From Bordetella parapertussis (GTDB taxonomy: Bacteria; Pseudomonadota; Gammaproteobacteria; Burkholderiales; SG8-41), in NCBI GenBank assembly GCA_945901405.1, contig CAMDLH010000051.1:1-35285 (forward strand): a stretch of 35,285 nt of DNA. Reading direction: 5' to 3'. Within the stretch, counting starts at the first letter, position 1. Every line of letters begins with the position of its first letter. Made by a program: the position numbers and the translations under genes. Under the pieces are notes generated by a model. That model was not told where the DNA came from, did not search any database, and saw only the letters and a list, made by a program, of their open reading frames with translations. Shown here piece after piece: positions 15,441 to 25,078 of this stretch.

Positions 15441-17597
15441 AAACCAGCAGCCCCGCACCCCGCGCCTCATGCACTTGCCGGGCTGAACAAGCCCACGCTG
15501 GAAAAACTCGTCAGGCTCGGTATCACCAGCCGTCTCGATCTCGTCCTGCATCTGCCGCTCCGATACGACGACGAGACGCATCTTTATCCGATCAAGGACG
15601 CGCCCGATGGGCAGCATGTGCTGGTTGAAGGCAAGGTGGTCGAGTGCGATATCAAGTACCGCCCGCGCCGCCAGCTTGTAGTGCATATCGAAGACGGCGG
15701 CGGCTCGTTGACACTGCGGTTTTTCAGTTTCTACGGCAGTCAGACCAAGCACTTCGAGGCTGGAGCTCAGTTGGGTACCCGGGTGCGCGCGTTCGGCGAA
15801 ATCCGCCAGGGTTTCTTCGGCGCGGAGATGGTGCATCCGCGTTATCGCATCGTGCGTGGTGACATGCCGGTGGCCGAAGCGCTCACGCCCGTGTATCCGA
15901 CGACCGCGGGCATGGGGCAGGACACGCTGCGCAAATTGATCGAACGCGCGCTGGCCTCCGAAACACTCGAAGACACATTGCCCGAAGCGCTGATCCGCAA
16001 GATGAAGCTGCCGCTGTTTCGCGACGCGGTGTTTTTTTTGCACAACCCGTCACCCGATGTGACGCAGGACCATCTGCTCACGCGCACGCATCCGGCGTGG
16101 CGGCGCATGAAGTTCGACGAGTTGCTGGCGCAGCAGTTGTCGATGCGCGTGCATCACGAAAAGCGCCGCGGCATGGGCGCGCCGGCGTTGCGTCCGAAGG
16201 GTGTGCTGGGGGCTACGCTGCTGGAAGCGCTCACCTTCAAACTCACCACTGCGCAACATCGCGCCACCGCCGAGATACGCGCCGACATGGCGCGGCCGCA
16301 TCCGATGCAGCGATTGTTGCAGGGCGATGTCGGCAGCGGGAAAACCGTGGTCGCGGCACTCGCCGCGCTGCAATGCGTGGAGAACGGCTATCAGGTGGCG
16401 CTGATGGCGCCGACCGAAATTCTTGCCGAGCAGCACTATCGCAAATTCTCCACGTGGCTGGCACCACTCGGTATCGAAGTTGCATGGCTCGTCGGCAAGA
16501 CCAAGAAATCTGTTAAAAAACAAATACTTACAGATATCGCGCATGGCCGCGCACCTGTGGCCGTGGGCACACACGCGTTGTTCGAGGAAGACGTGCAGTT
16601 CAAAAACCTCGGTCTTGCGATCATCGACGAGCAGCATCGCTTCGGCGTGCGCCAGCGGCTCGCGTTGCGCATGAAAGGCACGCAAGCCGCCGACGGCACA
16701 CCCGAAGCAAACGCGCAGCCGCATCAACTGATGATGAGTGCCACGCCGATACCGCGCACGCTGGCGATGAGTTACTACGCCGATCTCGATGTGTCGGTGA
16801 TCGACGAAATGCCGCCGGGCCGCACGCCCGTCACCACCAAATTGATCTCGGATGCGCGGCGTGATGAAGTGGTTGAGCGCGTGCGCGACGCGTGCCTCGC
16901 CGGCAGTCAGGCGTACTGGGTGTGTCCGCTGATCGAGGAAATGGAACCCGCGGAGGCCACGGAGGGGAGCAAGCCGAAACTCAAAGGCGGCCGCGCCGGC
17001 ATGGAGGCGCTACAACTGCAAGCCGCCATCGACACCTACGAGACGTTAAGCATCACGTTCCCCGAGTTGCGTGTTGGCCTCGTGCATGGCCGTCTAAAAA
17101 GTGCCGAGAAATCCGAAATGATGGCGGCGTTTCAGCGCGGCGAGGTTCAGCTTTTGGTGGCCACCACGGTGATCGAAGTCGGCGTCGATGTGCCGAATGC
17201 AACGCTGATGGTGATCGAAAACGCCGAGCGCATGGGCCTGTCGCAACTACATCAGTTGCGCGGCCGCGTCGGACGCGGCGCGGCACAAAGCGCATGCGTG
17301 CTGCTCTATCACGCGCCGCTGTCGCAGATGGCGCGCGAGCGCCTGAAGATCATCTTTGAAAACACCGACGGATTCGAGGTGGCGCGCCATGATCTGAAAA
17401 TGCGCGGCCCCGGAGAGTTATTGGGCGCGCGGCAGAGTGGTGTGCCGCTGTTGCGTTTTGCCGATCTGGTGGTGGATATGGATTTGCTGGAAGCGGCGCG
17501 TGACGCAGCGGCGACGTTGTTGAAAGACAATCCCGATGCCGCGCGTGCGCATCTGGCGCGATGGCTGGGCGGGCGCGGGGATTATTTGAAGGTGTGA
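15426..17597 (+). CDS. recG: ATP-dependent DNA helicase RecG
   Basis: The product has 723 residues from GTG 15426, slightly longer than the usual 680-700. The N-terminal wedge/OB domain covers about 20-150. Walker A is GDVGSGKT (300-307), then MAPTEILAEQHY and the DEAH-type box DEQHRFG (401-407). Domain 2 has ATTVIEVGVDVPNA and QLRGRVGRG. RecG remodels stalled replication forks and branch-migrates Holliday junctions. Extra residues relative to E. coli appear around EPAEATEGSKPKLKGGRAGM. Codons 362-369 are unusually AT-rich and coincide with motif copy E. No ATG offers a full-length alternative start. Confidence 0.97.
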   Translation: MKREAKPAAPHPAPHALAGLNKPTLEKLVRLGITSRLDLVLHLPLRYDDETHLYPIKDAPDGQHVLVEGKVVECDIKYRPRRQLVVHIEDGGGSLTLRFFSFYGSQTKHFEAGAQLGTRVRAFGEIRQGFFGAEMVHPRYRIVRGDMPVAEALTPVYPTTAGMGQDTLRKLIERALASETLEDTLPEALIRKMKLPLFRDAVFFLHNPSPDVTQDHLLTRTHPAWRRMKFDELLAQQLSMRVHHEKRRGMGAPALRPKGVLGATLLEALTFKLTTAQHRATAEIRADMARPHPMQRLLQGDVGSGKTVVAALAALQCVENGYQVALMAPTEILAEQHYRKFSTWLAPLGIEVAWLVGKTKKSVKKQILTDIAHGRAPVAVGTHALFEEDVQFKNLGLAIIDEQHRFGVRQRLALRMKGTQAADGTPEANAQPHQLMMSATPIPRTLAMSYYADLDVSVIDEMPPGRTPVTTKLISDARRDEVVERVRDACLAGSQAYWVCPLIEEMEPAEATEGSKPKLKGGRAGMEALQLQAAIDTYETLSITFPELRVGLVHGRLKSAEKSEMMAAFQRGEVQLLVATTVIEVGVDVPNATLMVIENAERMGLSQLHQLRGRVGRGAAQSACVLLYHAPLSQMARERLKIIFENTDGFEVARHDLKMRGPGELLGARQSGVPLLRFADLVVDMDLLEAARDAAATLLKDNPDAARAHLARWLGGRGDYLKV
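16510..16530 (-). repeat. Dispersed T-rich motif, copy E (inside recG)
   Basis: On the minus strand the core is TAAGTATTTGTTTTT, followed by TAACAG. It lies inside recG and encodes SVKKQILT with codons (GTT AAA AAA CAA ATA CTT ACA) that stand out against the GC-rich codon use on both sides. It falls in a loop that varies between RecG proteins. Confidence 0.5.
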
Positions 17598-17610
17598 GCG
17601 ACTCTCCGCG

Positions 17611-17754
17611 GGATGGGTACTGGCCCTTGGCCGTAACCCATCACAAAACGTGTTTGCAACGTGATGGGTGTGATGGGTTGCGCCGCGCCCCACCCATCCT
17701 ACGGGTAGAACGTAGGGCGCAATCGAAGCGAAGCGCAGTGCGCCGTTCGCTACG
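17611..17754. repeat. Intergenic palindromic repeats between recG and ubiA
   Basis: The 406-base gap 17598-18003 holds no convincing gene. ACCCATCAC (17636-17644) and GTGATGGGT (17661-17669) form an exact inverted repeat, with a further TGATGGGTTG copy next to it and a CCACCCATCC farther on. A second structure pairs CGTAGGGCGCA (17711-17721) with TGCGCC and CTACG (17739-17754, with a bulge). Both look like dispersed REP-type repeats. The rest of the gap, to the ubiA promoter region, shows nothing I can name. Confidence 0.55.
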
Positions 17755-17962
17755 TGGCATGTCACAAATGTAACCCCAAGTTCGCCGGTCCTCAGGGCTC
17801 CCCTGAGCTGCCCGGCGGCTTAAAGGGGGATTAACTACACACCCGCGCGTACGCGAAACGCATTGCTCTGTGATGTTGCATCCCCTGCTCATTTCCTCGT
17901 TGCGACACTACAAACGCAAATTTTCCGGCGACCAGCGGTCGTTCGCGCACAATAAAATCGCC

Positions 17963-17968
17963 TATACT
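17963..17968 (+). promoter_or_regulatory. Possible -10 element of ubiA promoter
   Basis: TATACT at 17963 is a good sigma-70 -10 hexamer, 36 bases before the ubiA start, in an AT-richer patch. The -35 region at the proper distance is poor, so this is a weak call. AGGGGAG before the ATG is the ribosome site. Confidence 0.3.
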
Positions 17969-18003
17969 TCGATGCAGCGGGAATTGCAGGGGAGCTTTCA
18001 ACA

Positions 18004-18882
18004 ATGACACTCAAAGACCGGCTCGACGCCTACGAAAAGCTGATGCGGTTGGATAAGCCTATTGGCATTTTGCTGCTGCTGTGGCCCGCGCTATGGGCCT
18101 TGTGGTTCGCGGCACCGCGCGCGCAACGCGTTGATATTCTGCTGATTTTTATTCTGGGCACGGTGCTGATGCGCTCGGCCGGGTGCGTGATCAATGATTA
18201 CGCCGACCGCAATATCGATCCGCATGTCGAGCGCACCAAGGATCGCCCGCTTGCCACCGGCCTCATCAAACCCGCGGAGGCGTTGATACTCGCCGCGATT
18301 CTGCTCGCGCTGTCATTCGTGCTGGTGCTGTTTCTCAACAAATTCACGATTCTGCTGTCGGTGATCGCGCTGTTGGCCGCGGCTTCGTATCCGTTTTCCA
18401 AGCGGTTTTTTCCGTTGCCGCAGGCATGGTTGGGCATCGCGTTCGGTATGTCGATCTTGATGGCGTTCGCGGCGTATCGCAACGCGCTGCCGCCGCTGGC
18501 GTGGTTGTTGTTCGTGGCGAATATTTTCTGGGCGATTGCGTACGACACCGAATACGCGATGGTGGATCGCGACGACGATATGAAGCTCGGTCTTAAAACT
18601 TCGGCGATTTTGTTCGGGCTTTACGATGTGGCAGGGGTGATGTTCTGCCACGGCGTGTTCATCGCGATCATGGCGGGCATCGGCGTGTGGCTGAAACTCG
18701 GCGTCGCGTACTTCGTCGGCCTTGTGCTCGCGGTGGGGATGATACTCGCGCAGTATTCGTTGATTAAAACGCGCGAGCGCGACAAGTGCTTCGCCGCGTT
18801 CAAGTTGAACAACTGGGTGGGCATGGCGATTTTTGCCGGGCTGGTGCTTGATCTGTATAGGCGGATCTACATCTTCCGGTAA
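18004..18882 (+). CDS. ubiA: 4-hydroxybenzoate octaprenyltransferase
   Basis: The product has 292 residues and is an integral membrane protein with about eight or nine helices. Both aspartate-rich prenyl-diphosphate motifs are present: NDYADRNID (64-72) and YDTEYAMVDRDDD (179-191). Between them lie VERTKDRPLATG and YPFSKRFFPLPQAWLG, typical of UbiA. It attaches the polyprenyl tail to 4-hydroxybenzoate, the first committed membrane step of ubiquinone synthesis. ubiD lies about 1.1 kb downstream on the same strand, with a Bug gene between them. Confidence 0.96.
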   Translation: MTLKDRLDAYEKLMRLDKPIGILLLLWPALWALWFAAPRAQRVDILLIFILGTVLMRSAGCVINDYADRNIDPHVERTKDRPLATGLIKPAEALILAAILLALSFVLVLFLNKFTILLSVIALLAAASYPFSKRFFPLPQAWLGIAFGMSILMAFAAYRNALPPLAWLLFVANIFWAIAYDTEYAMVDRDDDMKLGLKTSAILFGLYDVAGVMFCHGVFIAIMAGIGVWLKLGVAYFVGLVLAVGMILAQYSLIKTRERDKCFAAFKLNNWVGMAIFAGLVLDLYRRIYIFR

Positions 18883-18938
18883 TCGCTTGCTGGCCGGTAG
18901 TATCATTCGGCTTTCCACGAGTTTGCAGGAGTTTGTTC

Positions 18939-19904
18939 ATGCGTTGTCATCCCATCGCCGCCGCCGTTGCCACGACAGCATTGCTTGCCGCATCCGCGGT
19001 GTGCGCTCAAACCTATCCATCCAAGGCTATTCGCGTCGTGGTGCCTTTCGCCGCGGGCAGCGCCACCGATACCGTGGGCCGCAGCTACACGGCGAAATTC
19101 AACGAGTTGCTCGGCCAATCGGGCGTGATCGACAATCGGCCGGGTGCTAACGGCTTGATCGGCGCGGAAGCGGTGGCCAAGGCCACACCCGATGGCTACA
19201 CGATTTTGTGCGGCACTAACAGCACCAACGCCGCGCTGGTGAGCCTCTACAAAAAACTGCCGTACGATCAGGACAAGGATTTCGTGCCCATCGCATTCCT
19301 GGGCTCGGTGCCGTTGATCGTGGCGGTGAACAACAGCCTGCCGGTGAAAACTTTGAAGGACATGATCGCTCTTGCGAAAGCCAAACCCGGTGAATTCCTG
19401 TATGCCTCGGCGAGCACCTCGCAGCGCGTGTCCACCGAAATGTTCGCCAACATGGCGGGCATCAAGCTGACGATGGTGCCGTACAAAAGTTCACCGCATG
19501 CGATCAGCGATCTGATCGCCGGACAGGTGATGATGTTCACCGCCGATCTGGCGGTGACCATGCCGCAGGTGAAGGCGGGCAAGATACGCGGGCTGGCGGT
19601 CACGTCGATCAAACGCACGTCGTTGATTGATTTGCCGACGGTCGAGGAGGCGGGTGGATTGAAAGGCTACGAGTTGATTGCGTGGTTCGCCGCTTACGCG
19701 CCGCGCGGCACGCCGCAGGCCGTCATCGAGCGGCTGAACACCGCAATCAATCAAGCCGCCAACAGCAAGGACGTGAAAGACCGGCTGATCACCTCCGGCA
19801 TCGAGACCAGCCCGCACACGCCCGCGCAACTCGCCGAACGCACGCGCGTCGAAACCGTGAAGTGGGCCAAGGCAATCAAGGATGCGGGTATACAGCCGGA
19901 GTAG
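18939..19904 (+). CDS. Bug/TctC-family periplasmic solute-binding protein (2)
   Basis: The product has 321 residues from ATG 18939, with GCAGGAG seven bases upstream. The signal peptide ends near AVCAQ. The mature protein starts TYPSKAIRVVVPFAAGSATDTVGR, then VIDNRPGANGLIGAEAVAKATPDGYT, VPYKSSPHAISDLIAGQV and DLPTVEEAGG. This is the same receptor family as the product at 8099, but clearly a different member. Like most Bug genes it has no transporter partner here. It separates ubiA from ubiD; I see no functional reason for that placement. Confidence 0.92.
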   Translation: MRCHPIAAAVATTALLAASAVCAQTYPSKAIRVVVPFAAGSATDTVGRSYTAKFNELLGQSGVIDNRPGANGLIGAEAVAKATPDGYTILCGTNSTNAALVSLYKKLPYDQDKDFVPIAFLGSVPLIVAVNNSLPVKTLKDMIALAKAKPGEFLYASASTSQRVSTEMFANMAGIKLTMVPYKSSPHAISDLIAGQVMMFTADLAVTMPQVKAGKIRGLAVTSIKRTSLIDLPTVEEAGGLKGYELIAWFAAYAPRGTPQAVIERLNTAINQAANSKDVKDRLITSGIETSPHTPAQLAERTRVETVKWAKAIKDAGIQPE

Positions 19905-19984
19905 CGGCTACCTTCAAGAACTTTTTTTGACGCGGATTTGCGCAGATGACCGCGGATGGTGCGGTGGCGTGGAGACCCGGTCTT

Positions 19985-20012
19985 AATCTGCGAAAATCTG
20001 CGTTAATCTGTG
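19985..20012 (+). repeat. Three 8-base direct repeats with 10-base period
   Basis: AATCTGCG at 19985, AATCTGCG at 19995 and AATCTGTG at 20005 occur in the 118-base gap before ubiD. Earlier in the same gap the related words GGATTTGCGCAGATG occur. This is like the CGCAGATT intergenic repeat seen in many genomes. Confidence 0.5.
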
Positions 20013-20028
20013 TCGAAGGATTTTGCTT

Positions 20029-21507
20029 TTGGGCAAGAACAGCAGCTTGCGTGACTTCATTGCTCGCCTTGAGTCTCTAGGCGAGTTAAAACGCATCGCC
20101 GTCGAAATCGATCCGCGTTTGGAAATGACGGAGATCTGTGATCGAGTATTGAAGGCTGGCGGCCCGGCGTTGCTGTTTGAGAAGCCCAAGGGTTACGCCA
20201 TGCCCGTGCTCGGCAATCTGTTCGGCACGGTGAAGCGCGTGGCGATGGCGATGGGTGCGGCGCCCGATGAAGACCCGCTGGCACGGCTGCGCGAGATCGG
20301 TCAGACGCTGGCGTATCTGAAAGAACCCGAGCCGCCCAAGGGCCTGCGCGATGCGTGGGATAAGCTGCCGCTGTTAAAACAAATCATGACCATGACGCCG
20401 CGCGAGGTGTCGAACGCGCCGTGTCAGGAAATCGTGTGGGAAGGCGGCGACGTTGATCTCGCGCGCCTGCCGATACAAACGTGCTGGCCGGGTGACGCTG
20501 CGCCGCTGATCACCTGGGGACTCACGGTGACGCGCGGGCCAAACAAACCGCGGCAGAATCTGGGCATCTATCGCCAGCAGGTCATCGCCAAAAACAAAGT
20601 CATCATGCGCTGGCTCGCGCACCGCGGCGGCGCGCTGGATTTTCGCGACCACTCGTTGGCGCATCCACGCGAGCCGTTTCCCGTGGCCGTGGCGCTGGGT
20701 GCAGACCCCGCGACGATACTGGGTGCCGTGACGCCGGTGCCGGACAGCCTCGGCGAATATCAATTTGCGGGTTTGCTGCGCGGCGCCAAGACCGAAATCG
20801 TCAAGTGCATCACGCATGGTTTACAGGTGCCTGCTGGTGCGGAGATCGTGCTGGAGGGATTCATTTATCCCAACGAAACGGCCCTAGAGGGGCCGTTTGG
20901 CGACCACACCGGCTACTACAACGAGCAGGAAAAATTTCCGGTATTCACCATTGAGCGCATCACGCAGCGGCGTGACGCCATCTATCACAGCACCTATACC
21001 GGCAAGCCGCCCGACGAACCCGCGATGCTCGGCGTGGCGTTAAACGAAGTATTCGTGCCGCTACTGAAAAAGCAATTCCCCGAGATCGTCGATTTTCATC
21101 TGCCGCCCGAAGGCTGCTCGTATCGCATTGCCTGTGTGAGCATTAAAAAGCAATACCCCGGCCACGCCAAGCGCGTGATGTTCGGCATCTGGAGTTTTTT
21201 GCGGCAGTTCATGTACACCAAGTTCATCATCGTCACCGACGACGACGTGAACGTGCGCGACTGGAAGGAAGTGATCTGGGCGATGACCACGCGCGTCGAT
21301 CCGCGGCGCGATACCTTGATCGCCGATTCAACACCAATTGATTCGCTGGATTTCGCCAGTCCGGTTGCGGGGCTGGGGTCGAAGATGGGTATTGATGCCA
21401 CCAACAAGTGGCCTGCGGAAACGGATCGGCGCTGGGGCACGCCGATTGCGATGGATGAGGCGGTTAAGAAACACGTGGATGAGATTTGGCGCGAACTAAA
21501 AATTTAA
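20029..21507 (+). CDS. ubiD: UbiD family decarboxylase (3-octaprenyl-4-hydroxybenzoate carboxy-lyase)
   Basis: The product has 492 residues from TTG 20029, chosen because GAAGGA lies eight bases before it; a TTG at 20023 is too close to that site. It starts [18 protein letters not shown], the normal UbiD N terminus. Family motifs are [41 protein letters not shown] and [11 protein letters not shown], which hold residues for the prenylated-FMN and metal site. It decarboxylates 3-polyprenyl-4-hydroxybenzoate in ubiquinone synthesis. The UbiX partner that makes the cofactor is not in this window. Its end overlaps the convergent Bug gene by four bases. Confidence 0.95.
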   Translation: MGKNSSLRDFIARLESLGELKRIAVEIDPRLEMTEICDRVLKAGGPALLFEKPKGYAMPVLGNLFGTVKRVAMAMGAAPDEDPLARLREIGQTLAYLKEPEPPKGLRDAWDKLPLLKQIMTMTPREVSNAPCQEIVWEGGDVDLARLPIQTCWPGDAAPLITWGLTVTRGPNKPRQNLGIYRQQVIAKNKVIMRWLAHRGGALDFRDHSLAHPREPFPVAVALGADPATILGAVTPVPDSLGEYQFAGLLRGAKTEIVKCITHGLQVPAGAEIVLEGFIYPNETALEGPFGDHTGYYNEQEKFPVFTIERITQRRDAIYHSTYTGKPPDEPAMLGVALNEVFVPLLKKQFPEIVDFHLPPEGCSYRIACVSIKKQYPGHAKRVMFGIWSFLRQFMYTKFIIVTDDDVNVRDWKEVIWAMTTRVDPRRDTLIADSTPIDSLDFASPVAGLGSKMGIDATNKWPAETDRRWGTPIAMDEAVKKHVDEIWRELKI

Positions 21508-22478
21508 TTCGCCTGTATGTTCGCCGCCTTGATAATCGCGGCAGCAACATCCGCCTGTGTGCGCACGTATTTGTCGAACTCCGCCATGCTCATCGACATC
21601 GGCTCCGCGCCGAGATTGTCGATGCGTTTGCGTACCTCGGGCAACGCATTCGCCTTGATGATTTCAGCGTGCAGTCGTTCAGTAATGCTGCGCGGGGTTT
21701 TCGACGACACAAAAACACCCACCCAAAACGGGAAATCCGAATCGGCGAGACCCGATTCGGCGATGGTCGGCAGGTCGGGGAGTTTCGGCGAGCGCCGCTC
21801 GCCGCTCAATGCCAGCGCGCGAATGCGACCGTCGCTCATGTGCGCGAGCGCGGTCGATACCGGCAGGAACGACCAGTCGATGCGCCCGGCGATTACATCC
21901 ACCAACGCTTCAGGCGAGCCTTTGTACGGCACTTGCACGGCGTCGATGCCCGCGCGCAGCCGGAAGCGCTCTGCATTCATGTGCGTGCCGGTGCCGCTGC
22001 CGCCGGTGCCGTAGCTGAGCCCCTTGGGTTTGGCTTTCGCCGCAGCGATTAAATCCTGCACGGATTTCCACTGGTGTTGGGGCGACACCACCAACACGTT
22101 GGGCTGTATGGCGAGCGGCGCCACGGCGGCAAAATCGTGCAGCATGTCGAACGGCAGGCGTTTATACATGAAGGGCGCGACCACCTGCGCCGAGGTATTG
22201 ACCATCATCACATGGCCGTCGGCCTCCGCTTGCAGCACGATGCCCGCGGCGAGCGTGCCGCCCGCGCCCACGCGGTTGTCGATCACCACGGATTGCGCGA
22301 ACGATTTTGCGAGAGGTTCGGAAATCGCGCGCGCGAACAGATCCACCGGGCTGCCGGGCGAACTGGTCGCCACCATGCGTATGGTTTTGCGCGGAAAGTC
22401 TTGCGTGGCGGGTTGTGCGAATGTGTTGCTCACGGCCATCGTAAATAACGCACTCCCTAACAACGTTATCCTGTTCAT
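21504..22478 (-). CDS. Bug/TctC-family periplasmic solute-binding protein (3)
   Basis: The product has 324 residues from ATG 22478, with GGAG nine bases upstream; the frame is open to 22535, but the extra residues would spoil the signal peptide. The signal sequence [22 protein letters not shown] is followed by [60 protein letters not shown] and [10 protein letters not shown]. The first ligand-loop (SSPGSPVDL) differs from the other two (AAGGGTDT and AAGSATDT), so a different ligand is likely. It is divergent from the MetE-like gene at 22565. Confidence 0.92.
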   Translation of the reverse strand: MNRITLLGSALFTMAVSNTFAQPATQDFPRKTIRMVATSSPGSPVDLFARAISEPLAKSFAQSVVIDNRVGAGGTLAAGIVLQAEADGHVMMVNTSAQVVAPFMYKRLPFDMLHDFAAVAPLAIQPNVLVVSPQHQWKSVQDLIAAAKAKPKGLSYGTGGSGTGTHMNAERFRLRAGIDAVQVPYKGSPEALVDVIAGRIDWSFLPVSTALAHMSDGRIRALALSGERRSPKLPDLPTIAESGLADSDFPFWVGVFVSSKTPRSITERLHAEIIKANALPEVRKRIDNLGAEPMSMSMAEFDKYVRTQADVAAAIIKAANIQAN

Positions 22479-22564
22479 GCGCTCGGTCTCCATTGACTTG
22501 TGCTTTAATTGTAGCGCCGTTGCGATGATTCGCAATCAAATCCAAATGGTATGAAGGAGTACAT

Positions 22565-23728
22565 ATGCTGCGCAGTGAAAATGCGATATTGACAACCCAC
22601 ACCGGCAGTCTGCCGCGTCCGCATGAATTGCTGCAATTGTATGGGCGGCGTTCGCGCGGTGAGCCGGTGGATGAAGCCGCCATCGAAGCGGCGGGCAGCG
22701 CGGCGATGCGCGCGGCGGTGCAGGGCCAAATCGATTGCGGCATCGACATCGGCAACAACGGCGAGCAGCAGCGCGAAGGGTTTTTTCTTTACGCGCAGCG
22801 GCGCATGACGGGCTTTGGCGGCACGTGGCGGCGCTGGCCGCGTCAGGATGTCGAGCGCTACCCCGAATACAAACGCATGTCGGAAGCGCGCGAAGTTGGC
22901 CGCGAAGGCGTGACCTCGCTGGTGCCGCCGTGCGTGGTGGGCGAGGTGCGTTATCGCGATGCGACGCTGGCCGAAAGTGAGCCGCGAGAATTTCAGCAGA
23001 CCCTCGCCCAGCTCGGCGGCGGTTTTCGCGAAGCCTTCATGTCCGCGCCCTCGCCGGGCATCGTCGGCTCCGCGTGCAAGAATGAGTACTACGCGAGTGA
23101 TGATGCCTACATCGAGGCGCTGGCCGAAGCGCTGCGCGTGGAATACGAAGCGGTGATCAAACACGGGCTGTTGCTGCAAGTGGATTGCCCCGATCTGGCA
23201 CTGGAGCGGCATCGCTCGTATCAGGATCAACCCGAAGCGCCATTCCTGAGTTTTGTCGAGCGCACCGTCGCCGCGATCAATCACGCGCTGCGCAATGTGC
23301 CGCGTGAGCGTGTGCGCGTGCATGTGTGCTGGGGCAACTACGAAGGCCCGCACGATTGCGACGTGCCGTTGCAAACCATCTGGCCGATCTTGCGCAAGTT
23401 GAATGTCGGCGGCTTCGTGCTGCCGTTCGCCAATGGGCGGCATGCGCACGAATTCAGAGTGTTTGAAAGGTTGCAGCTGGCGGACGATCAGATCATCGTC
23501 GCGGGCGTGATTGATACGCTGACCAACTTCGTCGAGCACCCGGAAACCGTTGCCGAGCGCCTTGAGCGCGTGGCCGAAGTGGTGGGCGACCCGAGACGCG
23601 TGCTCGCCGGCACGGATTGCGGCTTTGATTCGACCGCTGGTCAGGGCCGGGTGGCGTCGGATGTGGCGTGGGCCAAACTGCGTGCGCTGGTTGAAGGGGC
23701 GCGCATCGCGTCGCAACGCTTGTTTTGA
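22565..23728 (+). CDS. MetE-like cobalamin-independent methyltransferase domain protein
   Basis: The product has 387 residues, corresponding to the C-terminal catalytic barrel of MetE only; full MetE is about 760. It begins with NAILTTHTGSLPRP. The zinc site looks intact: His253 and Cys255 in VHVCWGNYEGPH and Cys352 in GTDCGFDS. These short proteins (archaeal MetE core, epoxyalkane:CoM transferase relatives, YxjG-type) transfer or activate alkyl groups at a zinc thiolate. The substrate here is unknown. AAGGAG lies before the ATG. Confidence 0.85.
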   Translation: MLRSENAILTTHTGSLPRPHELLQLYGRRSRGEPVDEAAIEAAGSAAMRAAVQGQIDCGIDIGNNGEQQREGFFLYAQRRMTGFGGTWRRWPRQDVERYPEYKRMSEAREVGREGVTSLVPPCVVGEVRYRDATLAESEPREFQQTLAQLGGGFREAFMSAPSPGIVGSACKNEYYASDDAYIEALAEALRVEYEAVIKHGLLLQVDCPDLALERHRSYQDQPEAPFLSFVERTVAAINHALRNVPRERVRVHVCWGNYEGPHDCDVPLQTIWPILRKLNVGGFVLPFANGRHAHEFRVFERLQLADDQIIVAGVIDTLTNFVEHPETVAERLERVAEVVGDPRRVLAGTDCGFDSTAGQGRVASDVAWAKLRALVEGARIASQRLF

Positions 23729-23734
23729 AAGGCA

Positions 23735-25066
23735 TCAGCGGCCGATGCCGTGATATTCAAACCCGGCCGCACGCATCCGTGCCGGGTCATAAATATTGCG
23801 GCCATCGAAAACAATGCGCTGGCGCATGACTAGCGACAACTGTTCCCAATCAGGGTTGCGAAACAGCGGCCACTCCGTCACCAGCGCCAAGGCATCGGCG
23901 CTGTCGCAAGCGTCACGCGGTTGCCCCGTGAACGAAAGCGCCCTTGATTCGCACCACCTTGCGGGCAAAGCACGCCTGGCGTTGTCCGCCGCCGCCGGAT
24001 CATGCGCCTTTACCATCGCGCCAGATTCCAGCAACTGATTAATCAGCGTGAGCGCAGGCGCTTCGCGCACGTCGTCTGTGTGCGGCTTGAAGGCAAGGCC
24101 CCATACGCCGATGACTTTTCCGCGCAGATTGCCGTCGAATCGATTCAAGATCATCTCAAACAGCAATGTCTTTTGCGCGTGGTTGCGGGCCTCCACGGCC
24201 TCAATGATCGCTGGTGTCACGCCCGCGCTTTTTGCCATGCCGATCAGCGCTCGCATATCTTTCGGCAAACAAGAGCCGCCGTAGCCCGCGCCGGCGTAAA
24301 GAGACGCGCGGCCAATGCGGCTGTCGGAGCCAATGCCCGCACGCACCGCTTCGATATCCACGCCGAGCCTGCCGCATATTGCTGCGATTTCGTTCATGAA
24401 TGAAATGCGCGTGGCGAGCATGGCGTTGGCGGCGTACTTGGTCATTTCCGCGTCGCGCGCGTTCATCACCAGCAAGCGTTCGTGATTGCGCGTGAACGGT
24501 GCATAGAGCGCGCGCAGTTTTTGCACGGCAGCGTCCGAGGTTGTGCCGATGATGATGCGCTCGGGGCGCATGAAGTCTTCGACCGCGCTGCCTTCGCGCA
24601 GGAATTCCGGATTGCTGACGACATCGGCGCGGGCGTTGACGCCGCGCGAGGTCAACTCGCCCGCGATGATATCGGCTACCGATTGAGTCGTGCCGACGGG
24701 AACAGTCGATTTAACGCAGACAAGGCAATCGCTGGTAACGCAACGCCCCAATTCATGCGCGGTAGCCAGAACGCGGCTCACATCCGCCGAGCCATCCGCG
24801 GCGGGTGGCGTGCCGACGGCGATAAAGAAAATTTCAGCGCCTGCAAGCGCATCGGCCATTGATTTGGTGAAGCGCAACCGCGAAGCGCCGAGATTTGCCG
24901 TGACCAGCGGCTGCAAACCCGGCTCGTGTATGTCAACGTGCCCGCACGCAAGCGCATCGATCGTGGCCGCATCCACATCGACACAGGTGACTATGTTGCC
25001 CATCTCCGCGAAGCACCCTGCAGCGACAAGGCCGGTGTATCCCGCGCCGACTATTGCGATGTTCAA
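23735..25066 (-). CDS. ugd: UDP-glucose 6-dehydrogenase
   Basis: The product has 443 residues. The NAD-binding GAGYTG is at 7-12, STVPVGTT follows at about 120, and the catalytic cysteine is Cys266 in GYGGSCLPKD. GLAFKPHTDDVREAPA lies in the C-terminal domain. It oxidises UDP-glucose to UDP-glucuronate for envelope or capsule polysaccharide. It is the last gene of the minus-strand run bioA, MBL protein, dacB, ugd, with a 12-base gap from dacB. It is convergent with the MetE-like gene, six bases away. Confidence 0.96.
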   Translation of the reverse strand: MNIAIVGAGYTGLVAAGCFAEMGNIVTCVDVDAATIDALACGHVDIHEPGLQPLVTANLGASRLRFTKSMADALAGAEIFFIAVGTPPAADGSADVSRVLATAHELGRCVTSDCLVCVKSTVPVGTTQSVADIIAGELTSRGVNARADVVSNPEFLREGSAVEDFMRPERIIIGTTSDAAVQKLRALYAPFTRNHERLLVMNARDAEMTKYAANAMLATRISFMNEIAAICGRLGVDIEAVRAGIGSDSRIGRASLYAGAGYGGSCLPKDMRALIGMAKSAGVTPAIIEAVEARNHAQKTLLFEMILNRFDGNLRGKVIGVWGLAFKPHTDDVREAPALTLINQLLESGAMVKAHDPAAADNARRALPARWCESRALSFTGQPRDACDSADALALVTEWPLFRNPDWEQLSLVMRQRIVFDGRNIYDPARMRAAGFEYHGIGR

Positions 25067-25078
25067 GTTGCCTTGCCG

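Noticed and set aside
22505..23716. 403-codon minus-strand frame opposite the MetE-like gene
   Set aside because: The plus-strand frame has family motifs and a ribosome site; the antisense frame has neither.
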